This document shows positions 1-8,856 of a stretch of 64,000 nt of DNA, piece after piece. Position 1 is the stretch's first letter, and the number at the start of each line of letters is the position of its first letter. This DNA comes from Tritrichomonas musculus (taxonomy: Eukaryota; Parabasalia; Tritrichomonadida; Tritrichomonadidae), in the NCBI GenBank assembly GCA_039105265.1, contig JAPFFF010000004.1:7979501-8043500 (forward strand), given 5' to 3'. A program made the translations under genes and the position numbers. Below the pieces are notes generated by a model. That model was not told where the DNA came from, ran no database searches, and saw only the letters and a program-made list of their open reading frames with translations.

Positions 1-52
1 TGAATTCCAAAACCAATTTGTTTTCTTCATCCAACTCGAAATCCTTTTTTAA

Positions 53-1168
53 TTTTTTGCAGATAAAATTAATCAAATAATTCAAAAAGAATCTAAATCA
101 GGCAATGCAGAAGACATAAAAAATATAGAAAAATTAAAAGAAATCGAGAATAAAAAGAAGTTAGAAAAAGAAATGGAGAGACTCAAAAAACTTAAAGAAC
201 AGGAAGAATTAGAAAAACTTAAAAAACTTGAAAAACAAAAAGAAAAAGAAAAACAAAACGAAATTAAGCGTCAAAAAGAAATTGCAAAGCAGAAAGAATT
301 TGAACAAGATGAAATCAAACTACGACAAAAACTTGAAGAAGAAATGAGATTACAAAATCAAAAAGTGCAAGAAAACGAAAGCAAAGATGAAGATCATAGT
401 GATGATATTTTAGATACAGAAATTGATCTAATATCAGATGAGGTTAATAATGATACTGATGATTTTGATGAAATAAAAGATCAAGACTCAGATATTAAAG
501 TAAATGTAAATGATGACAATAAAAAATCATCTGATGATTCTGATATCGATATAAATGATGAATCAACAGAAGTAATCGATTCAACAGAATTGCCAATTAA
601 TATAGATGATAGAAAAAAACGATTATCAAGTAGATTTTTATCTTCTGACTGGAAATCCGTAGATATTTCATCTTCGACTCTGTAAGATATCGAAATTGCT
701 AAATCAGAATCAGATTCTGATGATGATGCTTTAGCAGACATTGAAGCAATAGAAGTCAAAGATATCGATGAAGAAGAGGAAGAGGAGGAAGATACTAAAG
801 AAAAACTTCAACAACAAGAGAAAAATGAAGATCATCAGAAAAAATATTTGGAAATATTCAAAACCAAACACAAAAAAACAAAGAAAGAATATGAAGAAAC
901 AGAAGAATTATTTGATCGTAATCTTTTAAAACTAATCAACGCTATTCATAACAAAAATTTTGACAAAATTCATCAAACGATAGAAAACGATGAATTACCT
1001 AAATTTGTCATGCATGTTCTTCATCGAAAATCAATCAAAAATGTCATTTTATCGAAAGAACAAAAAAATCAGAGTAATTTTACTAAATCTCAACTAAAGA
1101 ATATAAAAGAAGTTATCAATTATTTGAAGACAAAAGAGCCCAAATTTCGAGTTTTATTGTTTAATTAG
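53..1168 (+). pseudogene. Acidic/lysine-rich coiled-coil protein relic with an in-frame stop
   Basis: One reading frame stays open from just after a stop at 50-52 to a stop at 1166-1168, interrupted only by an in-frame TAA at 683-685; the frame is identical on both sides. The first part is a Lys/Glu-rich coiled coil (repeats of the EKLKKLEKQKEKE kind), followed by an Asp-rich disordered stretch, a very acidic block near 770-800, and a basic helical C-terminus. The first ATG in frame is at 173, but the coiled coil continues upstream of it, so the true start is probably lost or outside the window. Function is not recognisable. A single nonsense change explains the break; readthrough or a sequencing error are alternatives. 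No family can be assigned. Confidence 0.6.
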
Positions 1169-1950
1169 AAGTTTCAAAACTCCAAATGTTTAGGGATGTA
1201 AACTCCACTGTTGGCTAATTGGTTTTTTATTGGAAATCTTCTAAATATTATTCAATAAAAACGTGATTGATCACCTTCTCATTATGATATTACTCATTTA
1301 ATATATAAATATCTGTGGTTTTGATTAATGTGTCAAAGATATACCAATATTCATCCATGCAAAATTTATATAAATACTTTATTTACATCATATGTGTGGA
1401 AAGTCAGAGAGCTTAATTTTGCATTTTTAATTTTTTGGTGATTTAATCAATTTTTTCAAAAAATAATTATTCACATGTTCCATATTAACAATAAAAATCA
1501 ATATAATTTTATCAATGCAGTGATATACATTTTAGCAATAGGCACATTCAGATGCTATTTTTAGAATATTTTAAATAAGCTTGTAAAATATACCCAAAAG
1601 TAAAAAAAAGACCTGGTCTTGGTGATTCTTTCTGGTCTTTTGGTGATTTTAATAAATCTTTTAAAAAGTTATTTCTTATGAATTATTAAATAAAATGATT
1701 AAGGGTGCCCTTTAAACGGTCGCCATGGAAAATATAAATATCTTCACATATATAATGAATTAATTTTCATAAATAGAATATTTATTTGTTATTCTTTTTA
1801 TATTAATTATTAAAAGAGTTTAATAGCAATATATGAAATATTACAAGAATTAAATATTCAAATTTCATGTAAAATCAAAAATTTGAAAATTCGCTCTTTA
1901 AAAATCTTTGTAATCCGATATACATTAACATATTAAAATTTGAGAGAATA
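1169..1950. other. Intergenic AT-rich DNA
   Basis: No open frame of note and no RNA gene recognised. It contains short repeats of the words ggtgatt and ctggtctt around 1600-1640 and runs up to the left terminus of the inverted-repeat element that starts at 1951. Confidence 0.6.
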
Positions 1951-3153
1951 AGGTTTAAATCATAAGCCCCTCTATTAAAAATAAAGATTTTAAAAAATAT
2001 TAAAATATACGTTAGATAGTTATCTATTTTTAGAAGGTAATGTTAACCAAAATCATAAACGTACGAAAAATTATAAAATCGCTGCAAACTTTTTTGTGAT
2101 GAATAAAAAAAAATTAGATTCAATTTATCATATTTACAATCACTTCAACGACAAATATCACGTTCGTTCTCGTAAAACCACACAAAAAAAAGATATCAAA
2201 TATTGATGCTGAAAACTTTTTTTGATAAAACTTTGTAAATCAGCATATTTTTATATTATAATTAATTTGTTATAATTATGAGAAAATACATTAAGTAGAT
2301 ATTGCTGAGAAGAAAAATTTGAAAAAAAAAACGTATTTGCTTTATAAGTTTTTTTATAGTTTATTTAATCAAATGTAATATTGACAAATCGATTTAATAT
2401 TAATTAAAGTTTTCTTTTAGTATAAAAGAACTATTTTTCGTGCTGATGATTGTCGAAATATGATGTCAATCAGCATGTCAAAAATAATATTTTTAAGCTT
2501 ACTCTCTTTACATCTCTTCTAAATTTCGCATAACTTTAATAAAAAGGTAAAAATTAAGCAAAATATTAAGGCATAAAGGTCTCTATTCAAAATAAAATGA
2601 TTCAAATTTTTTACACCAAAACGACGTTTTACATAAATAAATTATATGATTCATCATGTATCGATGGTATTAAAATAGAATTAAAGAGGAAATTTATGGT
2701 AAATGTTATTTCAAATAAGATTTTGATTAAATTTTTAATAACAAAAAAATGGTTGAAAAAAAAAAGAATCAAAAAAAGATGAAGAAGAGGATAAAAAAGT
2801 TGATGCTAAAAATACTGAATAAGACGAAGATATAAATGCAGAAAAATATATAAATGTTGAATGTTACTATTAAAATAAATATAATTTTGATGTTATATCA
2901 ATATTTGATATCTTTTTTTTTGTGTGGTTTTACGAAAACGAACGTGATATTTGTCGTTGAAGTGATGGTAAATATGATAAATTGAATCTAATTTTTTTTT
3001 ATTCATCACAAAAAAGTTTGCAGCGATTTTATAATTTTTCGTACGTTTATGATTTTGGTTAACATTACCTTCTAAAAATAGATAACTATCTAACGTATAT
3101 TTTAATATTTTTAAAATCTTTATTTTTAATAGAGGGGCTCATGATCTAAACTT
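1951..3153. mobile_element. Non-autonomous transposon-like element with ~256-bp terminal inverted repeats
   Basis: The left arm (1951-2206) and right arm (2898-3153) are reverse complements over about 256 bp with only a handful of differences. They share an inner run from the cccctctattaaaaataaag motif through to gatatcaaatattgat. The dinucleotide TA flanks both ends (1949-1950 and 3154-3155), consistent with TA-targeting integration. The ~690-bp interior has only a short ATG-started frame (2597-2782, 61 codons, Lys-rich, unrecognised) and acidic coding scraps, so no transposase is present. It is best described as a non-autonomous DNA transposon or long-TIR MITE; a shrunken Maverick-like or MULE-like element is also possible. 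Near-identical arms suggest recent activity. Confidence 0.75.
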
Positions 3154-3893
3154 TAATTTCTTATTATATTTAAATAAACAATAATAATAATCATATAAAA
3201 ATGTATTTACTAAAATTTTTAAAGATATCATATCTACATCTGCATTTCCACATGATTTTCGCTTTACATAATCCCAAAATGCTTATTATAGTTTGTGTGT
3301 TTGCAATAATTACAATATTTTAAAAATAATTGCTTATATTTACCAAAATCAGGCATTTTTATAGTGTTATGATATGACCATTTAACCTCTCAAATCAGTG
3401 GAGTACACCCTTAAATGATAAACTAAGTTTTTTAATTTGTCCCTTCTTATCGTCCTCTCAAATTTGAATAAAGCTAAATATTTTTTTTTAGTATAAAGGC
3501 ATGAATACCTTCATTCATTTCAGGTCGAGGCTCCCGCTATTACCTTAACCGATTGGGCTTAGCCCTCAAAGGCTCCCAAAGCTATTTAAAAGGTATTTTT
3601 CCTGAATAAAAAACTTTTTTATATTCTTTTTTTTTTATTTTCATCTTCTCAAAATTGAAAGATATGGTATTTTAAAATAATTTGTCCCTACTTATCGTCC
3701 TACTTTCTGAAGACTCATAGAAAATTTGAATTAAAAACTCTCAATTTTTTTGTGAATAAGGTAATAATTAAAAAACTTAGTTTATTTGATTAAATAATAA
3801 TTCAATTTACGAATCAACATTCAATAAATTCAATGAATTTATTTAATTAAATTTGTATATTTCAATGCATTATTTATTATTCGGCTATATATA
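3154..3893. other. Intergenic region with nested small repeats
   Basis: No gene. It holds a ~370-bp segment bounded by inverted 20-mers (3418-3437 and 3766-3785), a 23-bp direct repeat inside it (3434-3456 and 3679-3701, one mismatch), and a comparatively GC-rich stretch (about 3520-3590) whose minus strand resembles a degenerate tRNA D-arm. Confidence 0.5.
3418..3785. repeat. Small TIR-bounded (MITE-like) segment
   Basis: ATAAACTAAGTTTTTTAATT at 3418-3437 is the exact reverse complement of 3766-3785. Just inside the left arm, the 23-bp word starting AATTTGTCCC (3434-3456) is repeated in direct orientation at 3679-3701. Size and structure fit a miniature inverted-repeat element, but no second copy in the window supports mobility. 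Confidence 0.45.
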
Positions 3894-5905
3894 CCCATAT
3901 CGACCATATCGTGCATTCAATTTTGCGGGGATTTTTTTGACACTTATAAATGGTCGATTAAAATTAAAAATAAACAGAAGATTTGCTATCAAATATGTTT
4001 TGTCATCATTGAATTGTTTTTTTCATTGATTATCTTAATTGTTTTAATTTGATTTTTAATTTTTTTGATTTATTTATAATTTAGAAACATATTATAATTT
4101 GAAAAAATGTTTAATTAAGCACCACTCCATTTCATTGTGCTTTATTTGATTAATTTACATTTTAACAATAGCCATCACAAAAGTGCCAAAATACAAAATT
4201 TGTTCCCAATATCCTCATCTCCATCTCAATATTTTTGTAATTAGCTCAAAGTTCCCAATAACTAGCTTCTTAACAATTCGCTCAAGATTCTTACGAACGA
4301 TTCAAGATTCCGACAAACAGCTCAAAGATTCCTACAAACAGCTCAAAAATTCCTACAAACAGCTCAAAAATTCCTACAAACAGCTCAAAGATTCCATCAA
4401 AAAGCTCAAAGATTCCATCAAACAGCTCAATATTCCTACGACCAGTTCAAAGATTCCTATGAACAGCTCAAAGATTCCTACGAACAGCTCAATATTCCTA
4501 CAAACAGCTCAATATTCCTACAAACAGCTCAATATTCCTACAAACAGCTCAATATTCCTACGACCAGTTCAAAGATTCCTACGAACATTTCAAAGATTCC
4601 TACAAACAGCTCAATATTCCTACAAACAGCTCAATATTCCTACAAACAGCTCAATATTCCTACAAACGGCACAAGATTCCCAACAATTCGCTCATGATTC
4701 CTACAATTCGCTCAATGTTCTCCTCAGATTATTATTTACTGAATCATCTCAAATTCTTATCATCCATCTCAATATTATCTATATTCGACTCAATATACTG
4801 ACAAGAAGCTCAAGATTAAAATTTTCATTTGAAAATTATCATAGCCAACTCAATATCGAGATCGATATTCACAAAACAGCCTCAATTATTTTGAAATTTA
4901 AATTAACTCTCAATATCATCATCTATTTTATAATCAATAAACTAAAATTTTTGTTTTTTAAATTAAAATTTTGATTTTTAAATTATAAACGATTAAAAAA
5001 GGTCAATTTATATAGTGAATATTTTAGTTTTCACCTTATTATGTTGCATTTAACTTATATGTTTTTCATGAAAATAACTAATTATATACTAATTAATCAT
5101 GAATTAAAAACTAGTGCATGGAAAATTTATAGCATTAATCATTATTCTTATAAATAATAGAATTGTAATTTGATCAGTTTTTTGACAACCTCATTTCAAA
5201 TGAAAGAACACTAGCAGTACTATGTAATCAGATAGAAAGATCTTTCAATACTATAATATTGAATGATATAGAAGAAGATTATTATTTGTAGAAAAGTGAC
5301 TATGATGAAATTTTGTAACATTTGAAAAGTTCTCTTTCTATAGAGTTGATTTATCCTAATTAATTCAGTCAATCCTTTATATTTTTGGAAAAAAAGTGAA
5401 ATTTTTAGAAAAAATGTGAAACTTTTTGATAAGACGAAAAAACAGTCTCTTTTTTTTTGTTCGTTTAAGAAGAGCATCAGGTTCACATCATATATTCTTG
5501 AAATTGTTGACTTCTGAGAAATTGATGGTAATAATATTTGCAATATATTAAATAATTGATGAATTTGAATTTGCTAAAAATGGGAGAAAATATGTTCAAA
5601 GTAATCGTACAAGCTTAAATTTTTATTTGTTATAATATCTTTCGTCAAAAATAATCGCAAATAGAGAAAAAAGCATTTTATTAACAGATAATTGAAAATT
5701 TAACGTACATATATTTATTCTCTCACAATTTTAAAATTTTTAATAAATTTTTCTCAATATATTGAGAGAAAAAAAGAATTGTCATTAATTTGAGAGAATT
5801 TTTTTTTCATCTCAGAAAAATGGAGATAAAATTCTGAGAAATTGAGAAAAAATTTTAGACAAAAAAATCCCCGCAAAATTGAATGCACGATATCATCGAT
5901 ATGGG
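3894..5905. mobile_element. 2-kb element with ~48-bp TIRs and TA flanks
   Basis: The left terminus (3894-3941) begins CCCATATCGACCATATCG and continues through the motif gcattcaattttgcgggg. The right terminus (5858-5905) is its reverse complement apart from two or three bases. TA dinucleotides sit exactly outside both ends (3892-3893 and 5906-5907), as expected of a Tc1/mariner-type TA duplication. The interior has no transposase. It holds a 20/21-bp minisatellite (4270-4715) and many short words related to tctcaattt, often in inverted pairs, near the right end (5700-5860). The superfamily assignment rests only on the TA flank and is an inference. Confidence 0.65.
4270..4715 (+). repeat. 20/21-bp minisatellite, unit like cctacaaacagctcaatatt
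   Basis: About 20 degenerate copies in tandem. Copies reading ctcaaagattcctacaaacag are 21 bp and copies reading ctcaatattcctacaaacag are 20 bp. The array lies inside a fortuitous open frame (4183-4974, GTG-started) in which the 20-bp copies shift the reading phase, so the predicted peptide switches between three unrelated repeat motifs. That argues for a non-coding minisatellite. Confidence 0.85.
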
Positions 5906-6179
5906 TATTCATAAAAATATAAATACTATTAATATTTTAAATATATTTTATATCGGTATATATTTAAAATATAAATGATAAAATTTTATTTTCAATTGAA
6001 AAAATGCTTTTATTGATTTTATTATATAAATATATATTTATATCTTATTTTTTTTATTTTATATATGATATTTTGAAAGCTTTACAAATCACCATCACCA
6101 AAAAAAACGTTTTGGTGATCTCCAAAATATATGTAAACTATTCAAAATTGAATGCTATCACCGAAAGCCCAAGACCTGG

Positions 6180-7359
6180 ATGCATATAAAAAAACGTTTT
6201 ATACATTATTCTGAACTGCGCTTTCAAAAAAAATTAGATGCATATAAAAAACAGCCTGGATCATGTTTAACGGTCGATTCAGGAAAGCATAAATCTGTCC
6301 AATATTTGATGATTATACTAGCAAATGCCAGAATAGCAGCAAAGCCACTTATTATAGATTGCATAAGATATTTTGGTGGTAAAAAAGGAAATTATAAAAA
6401 TGGCATTGAAAAAGTTCTAACAAAATTATTTAACGATAAAGTTAAAGTGACAGCAATAGTCTGAGACAATTTACGCTGTCAAGTATCAGCGATCAACCAT
6501 AGAATTAAGAACTCAATGCAGCAAACAACAACGAACCCAAAAGTTGCACAAACCATTTGGTTATCATGCGCTTGCCATTCATTAACTCTTTCTTTCAAAG
6601 ATGCAGCAAAAGCTAGTGATTTTGGTGAATTCGTTAATAATATTATTGAAACTTCTGCCTTTTTAAAGTCAAAAAATATTTCTAACTTAATTCATATGAG
6701 ATGTCCATCAAGGTGCAAGTCAAGATGGACCGGAATTTTTGATATATCATTTTGGATGTTAAAGAATTTTGATAAGATATATGAAAAAATAATAAACTCT
6801 TTAAAAATTGAAACTGCATACGATTTCCCAGACTCTATTTTAAGAGGAATGTCGAAAGTAGCATCTACATTATTTGTAATTCTTCTCCCATTTAAAAATG
6901 CTACTCATATTTTAGAAGCTGATAATATGCCTGCTTGTTATGTTACACCAATAATAAATCAGCCCTTGAAGCTATTAGAAGAAAATGCACAGTTTGTAGA
7001 TGTCTCAGAAAATATTATAGATTCAATCAAAAAATAATGCTGAAAGTGATTTTTCTGATGATTATAGCGAGTATGAAATGAATGATTCTGATGATGATGA
7101 TGAAAATGAGACAGAAAAAAATCCAGATAATAATACTTCTGAAGCAGATATTGGTTCATCATATGGACCCCTTGCGACAAATATCAGTATTCTAAAAGAA
7201 ATTGCTCAGGCTAAAGGTTATACACCTGAAGAAACAACATTATTTGTTACAAGATATACTGATTAGATAACTGATGATACTAATTTGCTTGTAATGCATG
7301 ATGAAACACTTTTAATGGGTATAAAGTGTTGGAGGTACATCGATTTTATAAAATTTTGA
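6180..7359 (+). pseudogene. hAT-family transposase relic
   Basis: From an ATG at 6180 the frame reads into a DUF659/hAT-like core: a segment ending VKVTAIV, an in-frame TGA at 6462-6464, then DNLRCQ and the hAT-typical CACHSLTLSFKDAA stretch around 6567-6610. The frame is lost at 7035 in an A6 run, resumes one base over with an acidic linker and the GYTPEETT segment, and meets another stop at 7264-7266 before fading at 7359. The N-terminal BED zinc finger and C-terminal dimerisation domain are not seen. At least two stops and one frameshift make it non-functional. The family call rests on general resemblance of the DNL...CACHSLTL region to hAT transposases. Confidence 0.6.
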
Positions 7360-8166
7360 TGAGACTGATTGTGAAGTTTTACCGATTCTTACCGGCAGCC
7401 GGGTGTCTCGGTAAAAGTTATGTAAAAATATAAAAAGATTTGTTTTTTCAATTATTTTATTTAGATTATTTTTTCTGAATGATTTCCACTTTTTGAATGT
7501 TCTTCAGAAAAGACTAACTATACTTTAGTTGATCCAATAAATATCTAAATAAACTGAATTATTCCAATATATTAATTTTTATTGGAAAGATTTGTATAAA
7601 TGCATTTGAAATAACTGCATTCCCATTTATTTTTATTAAATAATAAACAACTCCATCAAATATTTGTATGTGGTTTTTTTCGACTTTTTTTACATCTTTT
7701 TTGTGTTAAATTGCTCATATTTTTCTTCTTCAAAACAAATTTCATCTCACATGTCCTTTTCAAAATTGGCCATATGTAATATTTCAAAATTGGCCATATG
7801 GAATAGATCAAAAATAATAAAAACCAATTATCTGTCCATTAATAAAATAAATATTATAATTTTAGAAAAATCCTATAGAGATTTGCTGAGTGCTGCCCCT
7901 TCTATTGAAAATCTGAAATAGGGTTTTAATGATTCACTTTTGCCCAGAAAAAGTCGAACTTTTCCAATGGAAAAGTGAATTTTGAATCATTTTTTAGTAA
8001 AAAATGGATTTTCCTTTTTTGCAATATTTTTTATTTTACAACAAAACTGTAGATTAGAGGACGCATAAAAAAAATTCTTGTTCGGCCACTTTTTGAGTCT
8101 AAAATACTATAAAAAAAATATTCTATTTATAAAAAAAAAAAATTGAAAAGAAATGTAAAATGATTT
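7360..8166. other. Intergenic region with two hairpins
   Basis: No convincing gene; an 85-codon frame at 7664-7921 is low-complexity and unsupported. A GC-rich hairpin at 7377-7416 has 9-bp perfect arms (TTTTACCGA/TCGGTAAAA) around an inner CCGG-CAG-CCGG. A second, nested palindrome at 7928-7991 pairs AATGATTC with GAATCATT and ATTCACTTTT with AAAAGTGAAT. Either could be a transposon terminus fragment or transcribed hairpin. Confidence 0.5.
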
Positions 8167-8470
8167 TTATTTTAACTTTTTAAAGGCATTTGTAATTGCT
8201 TCACCTGCAGTATTCATTTGAATACTTACGTATCTTATGTAAGCAGAAGATTTACATCTTCCATGAGCTTTAATAATGGAGTCTGGAATCCGCAATAATA
8301 TGCTCCTCCACGTCTGAAAGAATGAAAACTATATTCGTTTGTATTTGCTATATCAATTGCTGACAAAACAACAGACAAATGACTGCGTAAAGCATGTTCT
8401 TTTACTTTTACAATAATATCATCATCATCAAAAAAATTGAATGCTTAGCAACGGGATGACGAATCAAAAA
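8167..8470 (-). pseudogene. Tyrosine recombinase (integrase) C-terminal relic
   Basis: Reading the minus strand, a frame from about 8445 gives a Val/Ala/Leu-rich helix followed by EYSFHSFRRGGA, the conserved H-x-x-R box of tyrosine recombinases. After a one-base shift near 8288 the frame continues as DSIIKAHGRCKSSAYIRYVS and ends with a TAA at 8167-8169. The spacing of His (in AHGR) to Tyr (in SAYIRY) matches the His/Trp and nucleophilic Tyr positions of the family. The catalytic domain's first Arg and N-terminal region are missing or too decayed. The type fits the integrases of Crypton/DIRS-like or other YR elements; which one cannot be decided here. Confidence 0.65.
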
Positions 8471-8856
8471 GTGTCCCCTAGAATTGAAAAAGTTCAATAA
8501 CATCTTAAACTTATTAAATAATAATTCTTTTTTATTTTCTTTTTTAAAAAATATTATCTTAATATTTTGGTATTAATAAATAATATGTTTTATTAAATAT
8601 TGTATAATTAAATAAATAATTGAAATTCTTTATTATTTTTTCTAATAAAATGTTCACAAAAAAAAAAAAAAAAAAAAAACTGACTTCAACCATTCAATTT
8701 TCACCAAAAAAAAAATAAATCAAACTTTTATTAAAAATGGCTTTTTTAATAATAAGTGTATGACAGTATGGAACTAAAAATTTTTTTTATTTCAATATAT
8801 TGAAAATTGAATGAATTAAATAAAAATTTACTCTCAAATTACAAAAGTCAAAAAAA
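8471..8856. other. Intergenic DNA with an A22 tract, upstream of the GP63-like gene
   Basis: AT-rich spacer with a 22-base poly(A) run at 8658-8679. The part next to the downstream ATG presumably contains its promoter, but no clear trichomonad initiator (TCA+Y+W) lies within the last 30 bases. Confidence 0.5.

Noticed and set aside
3520..3590. Functional tRNA gene on the minus strand
   Set aside because: A D-arm-like word is present but no acceptor stem or proper T-arm closes; kept only as a low-interest SINE possibility.
4183..4974. 263-codon open frame as a repetitive protein gene
   Set aside because: It starts with GTG, lies on a 20/21-bp minisatellite, and the peptide repeat type changes each time a 20-bp unit shifts phase.
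5220..5543. 107-codon minus-strand ORF inside the second TIR element
   Set aside because: Phe/Ile/Leu-rich composition typical of chance frames in AT-rich DNA, no recognisable domain.
7664..7921. 85-codon ORF
   Set aside because: Low-complexity Phe/Ser/Ile peptide with internal duplication (AICNISKLAIWN), no support.
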